Positions 1-6,792 of a DNA stretch of 10,354 nucleotides are shown in pieces. The stretch's first letter is position 1; every line of letters begins with the position of its first letter. The position numbers were made by a program, and so were the translations under genes. The notes under the pieces were generated by a model. The model made no database searches, was not told the DNA's origin, and saw nothing but the letters and a program-made list of their open reading frames with translations. This DNA is from JAOTVV01 sp039591075 (GTDB lineage: Bacteria > Gemmatimonadota > Gemmatimonadetes > Gemmatimonadales > GWC2-71-9): NCBI GenBank assembly GCA_039591075.1, contig JBDHEI010000082.1, positions 1 to 10,354 on the forward strand, in the 5' to 3' direction.

Positions 1-1194
1 CGTCAGGACCTGCTCCGCGACGGCCTTGGCGTCAACGCCGCCCTGCTCGTGCCGCACGGCTCGATTCGTCGAGCCGTCCTCCACATGGACAATCGCGCGC
101 CCACGCCGCAGGAGCTCGAGCGCATGAAAGGCCTCGTTCAGGCCGGCATGGAAGCAGGGGCGTTCGGGCTGTCCAGTGGACCGTACTACGCGCCGGGGAG
201 CTTTGCGACAACCGAGGAGCTGATCGAGCTGGCGAAAGTGACGTCCCCGTTCGGCGGCGTCTACACGAGCCACATCCGCGACGAGGCTGACTACACAGTC
301 GGAGTCGTCGCCGCCGTCGACGAGGTGATCCGGATCGCGCGCGAGGCCGGCGTGCGCGGGGTGACGACCCATCTCAAGGCCCTGGGACCCCACGTCTGGG
401 GATTCGGTGCCGCATTGGCGACGCGCATCGATCGGGCCCGGGCAGAGGGCGTGGAGGTGTTTGCCGATCAGTACCCGTACACGGCGTCGGCGACAGGCCT
501 CACTGCGGCGCTGGTCCCCCGGTGGGCACAGGCGGGGGGCGACGATTCGCTCCTCCAACGGCTGGCAACCCCATCCGTGCGGGGGCGGATTCGTGCAGAG
601 ATGGTGGATAACCTCGCTCGCCGAGGCGGGGCCGACCGGATCCAGTTCCGCTACCACGACGCCGATCGATCCATCGAAGGCCGCACTCTGGCCGCGGTCG
701 CCGCCGAACGGCGGCTCGAGCCTGTGGATCTCGCCATCCAGCTCGTGCAGGCCGGCAGCGCGGGCATCGTCTCGTTCAACATGAGCGACGCCGATGTCGA
801 GCACCTCATGCGTCAGCCCTGGATGATGACCTCGTCGGATGGCGACCTGGTCCCGATGGATCGGGGCGTCCCCCATCCCCGGATCTACGGTGCGTTCCCG
901 CGCAAGATCCGCGTGTACGTGGTGGAGAAGGGCATCATCGACCTCGCCGATGCGGTACGGAGCATGACAACGCTCCCGGCGGCGGTCTTCCGCATCTCCG
1001 ACCGCGGGGCCCTCCGGCCGGGGATGCTGGCCGACATCGTGGTCTTCGACCCGGAGCGCCTCACCGACCGCGCTACGTATGCGGACCCACACCAGCTGAG
1101 CGAGGGTATGGTCTACGTACTGGTGAACGGACAGGTTGCGATGGACGGCGGCATGTTCACCGCCGTACGTGCCGGTCGCGTGCTCCGCCGCTAG
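1..1194 (+). CDS. N-acyl-D-amino-acid deacylase (D-aminoacylase family amidohydrolase), 5' end outside window
   Basis: This is the C-terminal 397 residues of a metal-dependent amidohydrolase that removes the acyl group from N-acyl-D-amino acids. The frame is open from base 1, so the GTG at 49 is internal and is not used as the start. Family members run about 480-540 residues, so roughly 100-140 N-terminal residues, with the first metal-binding His pair, lie upstream. Visible family signatures are GAFGLSSGPYYAPG (about 157-198), TSHIRDE with a probable metal-ligand His at 271-273, THLKALG with a second His at 370-372, DQYPYTAS (about 466-489), SSDGD with the catalytic-type Asp at 838-840, and HPRIYGAFPRK (about 874-906). 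The end shows the typical return to the small beta domain, GALRPGMLADIVVFDP, then a VNGQ segment and a closing GRVLRR. No following gene is functionally linked. The exact substrate (D-Glu, D-Asp or general) cannot be told from this part. Confidence 0.92.
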   Translation, partial: RQDLLRDGLGVNAALLVPHGSIRRAVLHMDNRAPTPQELERMKGLVQAGMEAGAFGLSSGPYYAPGSFATTEELIELAKVTSPFGGVYTSHIRDEADYTVGVVAAVDEVIRIAREAGVRGVTTHLKALGPHVWGFGAALATRIDRARAEGVEVFADQYPYTASATGLTAALVPRWAQAGGDDSLLQRLATPSVRGRIRAEMVDNLARRGGADRIQFRYHDADRSIEGRTLAAVAAERRLEPVDLAIQLVQAGSAGIVSFNMSDADVEHLMRQPWMMTSSDGDLVPMDRGVPHPRIYGAFPRKIRVYVVEKGIIDLADAVRSMTTLPAAVFRISDRGALRPGMLADIVVFDPERLTDRATYADPHQLSEGMVYVLVNGQVAMDGGMFTAVRAGRVLRR

Positions 1195-1278
1195 GCACGA
1201 CCGTGCAACGTATGGACCCGTCCAGGCGTCTCAGGAGGGAGCCGGACTGACATCACGCCGTTGAACGAGGGTCACCAG

Positions 1279-2580
1279 ATGACGTGTCGTTTCGCAGTGT
1301 ACCTCCTCGCAGGGTACCTCCCCGCAGGACTCGCTACCATCGTTCCGCCCACGGCCGCCCACGCGCAGGAGCAGGCGGCGCTCCAGGTCTTTCTCGACTG
1401 CCACAGCTTCCACTGCGACTTCGATCACGTGCGCAGGGAAATCACGTTCGTGAGTTGGGTACGGGACCGCGCAGACGCCGGCGTGCACGTGTTGGTCACG
1501 CAGCAGCAGACCGGCGGTGGGGGAGCCGAGATCACGCTCGCCTTCATCGGGCTCAGGGCGCACGCCGGCAAGGCCGACACGTTGCGCTATTTCACGAGCC
1601 AGACTGACACACAGGCCGAGGCGCGCGACGGCTTGACGCAGCAACTCGCGCTGGGCCTGGTCCGCTATGCCGCCGGCACGGATGCCGGGCGCGACCTGCG
1701 CGTCGTGCATCGGCCAGCCGGTCTCACCACGCCGCCACAGGGGGGGCTCCAACAGCACGACCCGTGGAACTACTGGGCGTTTCGTGTGAGCCTCAACGGA
1801 TCCCTCGATGGCGAGGCGACCCAGAGCGGCTACGCGGTTCGCGGGTCCGCGTCGGCGAACCGAACGACCGAATCGCTGAAGCTCGAATTTGGCGTATTCG
1901 GTCGCTACAGTCGGGATGAGTTCGAGTTGGACGACAGCACCACGTTCATCAATATCTCGGAGAACTATTCCGCCGACCTCCTATCCGTGTGGAGTCTGAA
2001 CGACCACTGGTCGGCGGGGCTCAGCGCCGACCTCGACCGATCGACCCGCTCCAATACGGATCTCGCCGTCTCGGGCGGCCCAGCCATCGAGTACAACATC
2101 TTTCCATATCAGGAGTCCACGAGAAAAAAACTGACCCTTCTCTACACGCTGGAAGTCGCGGCCTTCGACTTCGATGAGATCACGGTGGACAGCCTGCTGT
2201 CTGAGATCCATCCGCGTCATCGGTTGGAAGTCGGCGCGTCGGTGACCCAGCCGTGGGGAAGCATCTTCGGATCGGTCAGCGGCACGCAGTATCTGCACGA
2301 TCTCGCAGCACATCGCATTGACACATTCGCCGGCGCCAACATCCGCATCTTTCGCGGGCTCGACTTCAACATGTTCGGTAGCTTGTCGCGCATCAAAGAT
2401 CAGTTCTTTCTCCCCGCGGCCGGTCTGACGACCGAAGAGATCCTCGTGCGACGGCGACAGCGCGAGACCGACTACCGGTTCGACATTAGCATCGGCTTCA
2501 GCTACCGGTTCGGGTCGAAGTTCAACAACGTGGTGAACCCACGGATGGGAGGCGGGAGCGGATTCTTCATCATGATGTAG
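1279..2580 (+). CDS. Secreted probable outer-membrane beta-barrel protein, paralogue A
   Basis: This is a 433-residue protein of unknown function. I chose ATG 1279 over an in-frame TTG at 1261 because GAGGG lies about 8 bases upstream and the protein then opens directly with a signal peptide (residues 1-29, cleavage likely after AHA). The mature N-terminus carries LDC-x4-CDF (Cys41 and Cys46), then REITFV, VRDR and TQQ-x-TGGGG. It looks like a soluble domain of about 110 residues. From a DPWNYW motif (about residue 171) onward the protein alternates polar and hydrophobic residues with aromatic belts, as in beta-strands. It finishes with FSYRFGSKFNNVVNPRM plus a short Gly-rich tail. It aligns along its whole length with the downstream gene; by hand, 37 of 56 residues match from LDC to GLRA. 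I infer a periplasmic domain plus an outer-membrane barrel, role unknown. A wholly periplasmic beta-rich protein is the alternative. Confidence 0.85.
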   Translation: MTCRFAVYLLAGYLPAGLATIVPPTAAHAQEQAALQVFLDCHSFHCDFDHVRREITFVSWVRDRADAGVHVLVTQQQTGGGGAEITLAFIGLRAHAGKADTLRYFTSQTDTQAEARDGLTQQLALGLVRYAAGTDAGRDLRVVHRPAGLTTPPQGGLQQHDPWNYWAFRVSLNGSLDGEATQSGYAVRGSASANRTTESLKLEFGVFGRYSRDEFELDDSTTFINISENYSADLLSVWSLNDHWSAGLSADLDRSTRSNTDLAVSGGPAIEYNIFPYQESTRKKLTLLYTLEVAAFDFDEITVDSLLSEIHPRHRLEVGASVTQPWGSIFGSVSGTQYLHDLAAHRIDTFAGANIRIFRGLDFNMFGSLSRIKDQFFLPAAGLTTEEILVRRRQRETDYRFDISIGFSYRFGSKFNNVVNPRMGGGSGFFIMM

Positions 2581-2608
2581 CACCCGCTGTGGTGGTCGCT
2601 GCCGCGAA

Positions 2609-2650
2609 CGCTTTGACATCGGCGCGCAGGTCGGTTATCGCTTCAGTTCG
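2609..2650 (+). pseudogene. Possible remnant of a third barrel C-terminus between the paralogues
   Basis: Frame 2 of the gap between the two paralogues reads RFDIGAQVGYRFSS. This resembles the last barrel strand of paralogue A (RFDISIGFSYRFGS). The frame has no start codon; it opens right after a stop at 2573-2575 and stays open to a TGA at 2735-2737 that overlaps the next gene's ATG. The match is short and could be chance in GC-rich DNA, so this is a weak call. Confidence 0.25.
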
Positions 2651-2733
2651 ACGGTCCCACGTACCACCACGGTTCCGGCCAGACTGGCGAGAAGTGACGC
2701 TATCGCGGCCCACCTCCCGGACTCGGGGAACGA

Positions 2734-4020
2734 ATGAGACAACTGAGCCACGGCCTGGTGCTCCTCGCGGCGCTCCTGGTCGTTCCGGTGCCGGCGGTAT
2801 CGCAAGCCGACCCCGGCCAATCGACCAACGGTCGCATCGCCGTGTTTCTCGACTGTCACACGAGGCTCTGCGACTTCAGCCACTTCCGGCGCGAGATCAC
2901 GTTCGTCAATTGGGCGCGTGACCGGCAGGACGCCGACGTCCACCTCCTCATCACGCAACAGCGGACCGCCGGCGGCGGCTCGCGCTTCAGCCTCGGCCTC
3001 ATCGGCCTGCGCGCGCTGGCCCCGCGGCGTGATACCGTATTCTTCGTGACAAACGCAGATGACACGTTCGAGGAGGACCGAGGCGGCCTGACGCGGACCC
3101 TCAAGGTGGCGCTCGTTCCCTACGTGTGGCACACGGGAGTGCTCCAGCGGCTCTCGCTCGACTATGCCGACCCGACCGCCGGCGCGGCCGCGGAGCAGGC
3201 CGGGCCGATCGACGACCCGTGGAACTACTGGGTCTTTCGGATCGGCCTGCGTGGCTCAGCGGAGGGTGAGAGCCAGGAGCGCTCCCTGCGGGGCAATACC
3301 TCCGTCTCGGCAAGCCGCATCACCGAGGACCTCAAGATCGAATTCGACGCGTACGCCAGCGGCGACCGGTCGGAGTTCGACGTCGTGGACGAAGCGGAGG
3401 GCATCGACACCACGTTCGTCAGCACGCGCGAATCCTATGGCGTGGAGGGCTTGGTGGTGTGGAGCCTCGGCCCCCACTGGTCGGCCGGCGCGCTGGCCGA
3501 GGTCGATCACCGGAGCACGGTCAACTGGGATCTCGCCGTACGGGGTGGACCGGCAATAGAGTACAACGTCTTTCCCTATGACGAGTCGACGTGGCACCGG
3601 TTCACAATTCGCTACGTCGCGGGGATCGCCGCCTTCGACTACACGGAGACCACGATCTTCAACCGCACGTCGGAAATCCGCCCGGTACACGTACTCGAGA
3701 TCGAGGTCGGTGTGCAGCAGCCCTGGGGCTCGATTCATGGGGGGGTCGACGCGTTCCAGTACCTGCACGACCTCTCGAAGCACAGCGTGAGCCTGGGCGG
3801 GGGCCTGAGCTTGCGGGTGTTCCGGGGGCTGGACTTCAACGTCGGCGGTGATATCGCGCGCATCAAGGACCAGATCTACCTGTCCCAAGTGGGGCTCACG
3901 CCGGAGGAGGTCCTTCTCCAACGGCGGGAGCGCGGGACCGATTTCCGCTACGAGTTGGATCTGGGCTTCAGCTACCGCTTCGGCTCCAAGTTCAATAACG
4001 TCGTGAACACGCGCATGTAA
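2734..4020 (+). CDS. Secreted probable outer-membrane beta-barrel protein, paralogue B
   Basis: This is a 428-residue protein, a tandem paralogue of the gene at 1279. ATG 2734 is preceded by GGGGAA at 2725-2730 and starts a clear signal peptide (MRQLSHGLVLLAALLVV, cleavage likely after AVS at residue 23). LDC-x4-CDF falls at exactly the same residue numbers as in the first copy (Cys41 and Cys46), followed by RREITFV, ARDR and TQQ-x-TAGGG. Further shared blocks are DPWNYW, HWSAG, GGPAIEYN, FPY-x-EST, QPWGSI, QYLHDL, FRGLDFN, ARIKDQ and a nearly identical end, FSYRFGSKFNNVVNTRM. Unlike copy A it stops at that motif. The shared Cys pair may form a disulfide in the periplasm. Function is not recognised. 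The two copies sit 153 bp apart on the same strand and may be co-transcribed. The downstream gene is convergent with only 16 bp between stop codons. Confidence 0.87.
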   Translation: MRQLSHGLVLLAALLVVPVPAVSQADPGQSTNGRIAVFLDCHTRLCDFSHFRREITFVNWARDRQDADVHLLITQQRTAGGGSRFSLGLIGLRALAPRRDTVFFVTNADDTFEEDRGGLTRTLKVALVPYVWHTGVLQRLSLDYADPTAGAAAEQAGPIDDPWNYWVFRIGLRGSAEGESQERSLRGNTSVSASRITEDLKIEFDAYASGDRSEFDVVDEAEGIDTTFVSTRESYGVEGLVVWSLGPHWSAGALAEVDHRSTVNWDLAVRGGPAIEYNVFPYDESTWHRFTIRYVAGIAAFDYTETTIFNRTSEIRPVHVLEIEVGVQQPWGSIHGGVDAFQYLHDLSKHSVSLGGGLSLRVFRGLDFNVGGDIARIKDQIYLSQVGLTPEEVLLQRRERGTDFRYELDLGFSYRFGSKFNNVVNTRM

Positions 4021-4036
4021 TCGCGGTGGCGGGCGG

Positions 4037-4474
4037 TCAGGCCGACACGTCCCCCTCGCGGTAAAGCCATCCGCCGATCAGCGCGGCGAGCTGGACTTCG
4101 ACGAACGTCCACGCAATGGCCATCCCCCACATCCAGAGGGACAGGGTGTAGAACCCCGTGGCGACGTCCACCACCATTTGCCACAGCCATCCCAACGACC
4201 AGACCACGAGGCCCGCATACAGCGCTGTCTTCGGGCCGGGGCCGAACCGCGGTCGCATGGCGGCGTAGGTCCAGGTGAGAATGACGCCGATGGCGAAACC
4301 GCCAACCACGAGGGCCACGAGGGAGCCCGTCCCCATGGGAGGGAGGTTGAGACCGGCGAACATCTCCTCGTACTGACTGCCGAACACGTTCGCGCTCAGG
4401 ATTTCGGCGGCGTTGATGACGAGACCGGCAGCGAGCCCACCGGCAACGACGCGACCGTTATTGATCCGTGCCAT
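4037..4474 (-). CDS. Small four-helix integral membrane protein, unknown function
   Basis: This is a 145-residue membrane protein. The start is set by a strong Shine-Dalgarno, GGAGGAGG, six bases before the ATG at 4474. The frame is open further upstream to a TTG at 4549, but that would add a basic, non-hydrophobic stretch and would put the ribosome site inside the gene. Four hydrophobic helices are visible at about residues 8-28, 50-72, 84-104 and 112-136. The loop after helix 2 carries AAMRPRFGPGPKTA. I recall this motif from small uncharacterised membrane proteins in Acidobacteriota and Gemmatimonadota. No catalytic residues are obvious. It is on the opposite strand to all its neighbours and diverges from the MOSC gene, so it is probably its own transcription unit. 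Confidence 0.85.
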   Translation of the reverse strand: MARINNGRVVAGGLAAGLVINAAEILSANVFGSQYEEMFAGLNLPPMGTGSLVALVVGGFAIGVILTWTYAAMRPRFGPGPKTALYAGLVVWSLGWLWQMVVDVATGFYTLSLWMWGMAIAWTFVEVQLAALIGGWLYREGDVSA

Positions 4475-4480
4475 GCCTGA

Positions 4481-4488
4481 CCTCCTCC
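4481..4488 (-). promoter_or_regulatory. Strong ribosome binding site of the small membrane protein
   Basis: GGAGGAGG on the minus strand, six bases before ATG 4474. It decides the start of that gene against the upstream TTG. Confidence 0.8.
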
Positions 4489-4520
4489 GGAAGCGAAACC
4501 GACGAGAGATGCTGCCACCC

Positions 4521-4549
4521 CAGATTGGGCATGGATCCTTCCCTGTCAA
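4521..4549 (-). promoter_or_regulatory. Possible promoter of the small membrane protein
   Basis: The minus strand has a perfect TTGACA at 4549-4544. At a 17-base spacing it is followed by AATCTG, a poor -10 match. It would give an untranslated leader of about 40 bases before ATG 4474. The -35 match is good and the -10 is weak, so this is tentative. Confidence 0.3.
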
Positions 4550-4607
4550 CCCTTCCGCGCACTAGCCATCGCGCGATCCCCGCTGGTGGCGTAGCTTTCC
4601 CGTCGCC

Positions 4608-5063
4608 ATGGCCACCGGAACACTCGAAGCGATCTGGATCAAGCGAGCCCATCGCGGGCCGATGGACCGCGTGGAGCGCGCGACCCTGGTGGCCAACGCC
4701 GGTCTTGTCGGCAACGCCGACCGCGGCGGGCAGCGCCAAGTGACGCTCATCGAAGGCGAGGTCTGGGACGACCTGCGTGCCCGCTTCGGCAGCGAGCTCG
4801 AGCCCGCGGCCCGCCGAGCGAACTTGCTGCTGCGCGGCATCCGGCTTGCGGACAGCCGCGACCGCATCCTCATGCTCGGCAAGTGCCGTCTGCGCATTCG
4901 AGGAGAAACGAAACCGTGCGAGCGCATGGACGAGGCATGCCACGGGCTCCGCACGGCGCTGGCGTCCGAGTGGCGCGGGGGAGCGTACGCCGAGGTACTT
5001 ACCGGTGGTGACATCACGCTGGGCATGTCGGTCGCTTGGGAGGAAGACAACCGGCGCGCCTGA
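4608..5063 (+). CDS. Small MOSC-domain protein
   Basis: This is a 151-residue stand-alone MOSC domain, the fold found at the C-terminus of molybdenum-cofactor sulfurases and in YiiM/YcbX-type proteins, where it handles sulfur transfer or binds molybdenum cofactor. Family marks are GLVGNADRGGQRQVTLIE (residues 32-49), ARRANLLLRGIRL (68-80) and KPCERMDEACHGL (102-114). In the last of these, Cys104 is the conserved, probably sulfur-carrying residue. Length fits the short single-domain members. ATG 4608 is the only start codon in the frame after an in-frame TAG at 4563, yet no Shine-Dalgarno precedes it. The gene diverges from the small membrane protein across 133 bp and is followed 33 bp later by msrB, so it may head the long plus-strand run. 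Substrate and partner are unknown. Confidence 0.9.
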   Translation: MATGTLEAIWIKRAHRGPMDRVERATLVANAGLVGNADRGGQRQVTLIEGEVWDDLRARFGSELEPAARRANLLLRGIRLADSRDRILMLGKCRLRIRGETKPCERMDEACHGLRTALASEWRGGAYAEVLTGGDITLGMSVAWEEDNRRA

Positions 5064-5096
5064 CACCACCTGACTTCCCCCGCAGGACGAGGGATC

Positions 5097-5513
5097 ATGA
5101 CCGACAAGATCGTCAAGACCGACGCCGAGTGGCGCGAGCAGCTTTCACCCGAGCAGTACCAGATCACACGGAAGAAGGGGACCGAACGTCCGTTCAGTGG
5201 TGAGTACGTCCACTGCGACGATGAGGGGGTGTACCGCTGTGTCTGCTGCGGCAACGCGCTGTTCGATGCGCAAACCAAGTTTGACTCGGGCACGGGATGG
5301 CCGAGCTTCACCGACGTCGCCGGTTCCGGCACGGTCGTGCTGAAGCCTGACGACAGTCTGTTCATGCGGCGGACGGAAGTGTTGTGCGCCGGGTGTGACG
5401 CTCATCTGGGACACGTCTTCGACGACGGCCCCATGCCAACCGGCAAACGGTACTGCATCAACTCGGTGGCGCTGGAGCTCGAGCCGCGCGGCGACTCACC
5501 TGACAGCACGTGA
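5097..5513 (+). CDS. msrB: Peptide-methionine (R)-S-oxide reductase MsrB
   Basis: MsrB reduces the R form of methionine sulfoxide in oxidised proteins, using thioredoxin-type reductant. The 138-residue length is normal for a stand-alone cytosolic MsrB and no signal peptide is present. The structural zinc is held by two CxxC pairs, Cys48/Cys51 and Cys97/Cys100. The core reads KFDSGTGWPSF (61-71), HLGHVFDDGP (103-112) and RYCINS (118-123), with catalytic Cys120. The position that holds the resolving Cys in many MsrBs (SGCGWP) is Thr66 here, so the enzyme must use another Cys, perhaps Cys40 or Cys50, or be reduced directly. The start is the ATG after CGAGGG, 33 bp behind the MOSC gene. Its TGA overlaps the GTG start of the biotin ligase (GTGA), suggesting coupled translation. 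Confidence 0.96.
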   Translation: MTDKIVKTDAEWREQLSPEQYQITRKKGTERPFSGEYVHCDDEGVYRCVCCGNALFDAQTKFDSGTGWPSFTDVAGSGTVVLKPDDSLFMRRTEVLCAGCDAHLGHVFDDGPMPTGKRYCINSVALELEPRGDSPDST

Positions 5514-6472
5514 TCGTCTACACCGACAGTCCTGCGTTCGGGGCCGATCTCCTCGGCGAACTGGAACCGAGCTGGACGGGCGCGGCGGCACCCGCCGACG
5601 CCAGTCTCGCCACTCTCGTCGAACGGCTCTATGCCGACCGACCCATATATGCCGCCGACATCCCCGGTAACGTGACGTGGAGCCACGTGTTCGCGGTGGA
5701 GGCCGCCGAGCGCTCCCAATACGACATCCTGGTCGAATTGATCCGGGCTGGATTGCCCCTTCCCTCCGGTGTCGCCTGTATCGCCGGGAGGGGGCGCGGG
5801 TTCCATGGCTTTCGGGGCCGCCCGTGGTTGGCCCTCGCCGGGAACATTCACTTCAGCGCGCACCTCTCCATGCCCCCGAACATTCTCGACTCCGTGGCCG
5901 ATGTGATCGCACTGGCTGCCGTCTCGGTGGTCGACGCTATCGACGGCATCCCAGACCTCGAGGAACGCGCGGGCATCAAGTGGGTGAACGATGTGCTCAT
6001 CGATGACGCGAAAGTGTGTGGTATCCTGGCGCACCTCGAGGCGTCCGACCATGGCGTGACGTCGGTCGTCGTCGGCATTGGGCTCAACGTCGAGACGACG
6101 CCGGAAGTACCGCCGACACCGTTCGTGCCCCGAGTGGAGGCGCTCCGAACCTTCGCCGGGGACCCGGCCCGGTGCAGTCGGCGCACGGTGCTGGTAGCGC
6201 TCATGGCCTCGCTGGACCGCAATTACCGCCGCCTCCTGGATCGCGGCGCGTCGGCGCTACGGCAGCGCTATCGGGAGCGATCGATGGTCGTCGGGCGTAG
6301 CGTGGCCGTGTGCGCCGAGGGCACCGGGTCCGAGGCTGAGGTGCTCGCCGAGGGCACCGTAGCGGCACTGGGCGAGCGCCTCGAGTTAGTCGTGCAGGGC
6401 TACCCCCATCCGTTCGTCAACGGCCGCCTCATCCTGCGTCCGATTGGACCGCGCGGGCGGGCGTCGGGATAG
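5510..6472 (+). CDS. birA: Biotin-protein ligase (BirA-like catalytic domain) with an atypical N-terminal region
   Basis: This enzyme activates biotin with ATP and attaches it to a target lysine, most likely Lys589 of the alpha subunit encoded just downstream. Ligase motifs visible in the 320-residue product are GRGRG (93-97) for the biotin/AMP-binding loop, GNIHFSAHL (111-119), KWVNDVLIDDAKVCGIL (157-173) matching BirA KWPND...K-LAGIL with the active-site Lys at 168, and GIGLNV (189-194). A C-terminal SH3-like beta domain lies at about 259-310. Two things are odd. The first 85 or so residues are not the DNA-binding helix-turn-helix of BirA and I do not recognise them. The glycine loop is stretched to GRGRGFHGFRGRPW, where BirA has GRGRRGRKW. 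It starts at GTG 5510, overlapping the msrB stop. Without a helix-turn-helix it should not be a repressor. A lipoate ligase is less likely given KWVND. Confidence 0.85.
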   Translation: MIVYTDSPAFGADLLGELEPSWTGAAAPADASLATLVERLYADRPIYAADIPGNVTWSHVFAVEAAERSQYDILVELIRAGLPLPSGVACIAGRGRGFHGFRGRPWLALAGNIHFSAHLSMPPNILDSVADVIALAAVSVVDAIDGIPDLEERAGIKWVNDVLIDDAKVCGILAHLEASDHGVTSVVVGIGLNVETTPEVPPTPFVPRVEALRTFAGDPARCSRRTVLVALMASLDRNYRRLLDRGASALRQRYRERSMVVGRSVAVCAEGTGSEAEVLAEGTVAALGERLELVVQGYPHPFVNGRLILRPIGPRGRASG

Positions 6473-6579
6473 TTGCGGAACCCGAGGCCGCGCTGCTTAT
6501 TGGGAGGGCTGGGATGCGAGGGACGTGGCGGTGCGGATCCGATCGTCGGCACGCAACCTACACGTCTGCGGGGGTGAGC

Positions 6580-6792
6580 ATGGGATCGCCGGACCTGCTT
6601 CTCATTTGCGTTTTTTCCTTCGCCGCCGTGTTTCTTCTGCTCTCGGCGCTCGCCTTGGTCATGCGGGCACTGATCGCCCTTTTCCCCCAGCGCACCGGCC
6701 TCACGGACACTGCCATGCTCGCCGCCGTGGCCGCCGCGGTCTCCGCAGCGCACCCGGGAGCCGCGATCACGAGGATCGAGGAGACACAATGA
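6580..6792 (+). CDS. oadG: Sodium-pump decarboxylase gamma subunit (OadG-like)
   Basis: This is a small membrane subunit that anchors and stabilises the alpha-beta complex. The 70-residue product has one hydrophobic helix at about residues 6-32 (LLLICVFSFAAVFLLL onward). A short linker leads to the Ala-rich stretch AMLAAVAAAVSAAHPGAAI (46-64), like the family's AAIAAAVA motif. The sequence alone is weakly diagnostic; position directly before oadA and oadB, the classical G-A-B order, makes the call. Start choice is uncertain. ATG 6580 follows GGGGGTGAG and gives the usual short acidic N-terminus. An in-frame ATG at 6514 has a stronger Shine-Dalgarno (GGGAGG at 6502-6507) and would add 22 Arg-rich residues, which fit poorly with an N-terminus outside the membrane. 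The TGA overlaps the oadA ATG (ATGA), so the two are translationally coupled. Confidence 0.78.
   Translation: MGSPDLLLICVFSFAAVFLLLSALALVMRALIALFPQRTGLTDTAMLAAVAAAVSAAHPGAAITRIEETQ

Noticed and set aside
1195..1278. A hairpin, GCAC-GACC-GTGC, just after the deacylase stop, as a terminator
   Set aside because: It has only four pairs and no T-run.
2100..2140. A run of seven A's within the paralogue A gene (about 2124-2130) as a frameshift site
   Set aside because: The frame reads through intact and continues to align with paralogue B afterwards. It is only a Lys-Lys pair in an otherwise GC-rich gene.
4475..4549. A TTG-initiated longer form of the small membrane protein (25 extra residues)
   Set aside because: The GGAGGAGG ribosome site lies inside this stretch, six bases before ATG 4474, and the TTG is part of a perfect TTGACA box.
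6314..6359. A 13-bp direct repeat, GCCGAGGGCACCG, at 6314-6326 and 6347-6359
   Set aside because: Both copies encode AEGT-type turns in the ligase C-terminal beta domain in the same frame, 33 bp apart. This is ordinary coding repetition in GC-rich DNA.
6473..6503. A possible promoter before oadG (TTGCGG with a TATTGG-like -10)
   Set aside because: Spacing is 19 and the -10 match is poor. Read-through from birA explains expression as well.
6444..6788. An in-frame 115-residue N-terminal extension of the decarboxylase alpha subunit
   Set aside because: It would overlap the end of birA and all of oadG. The extension is low-complexity Arg/Gly/Ala, and ATG 6789 has a good ribosome site and the ATGA overlap.
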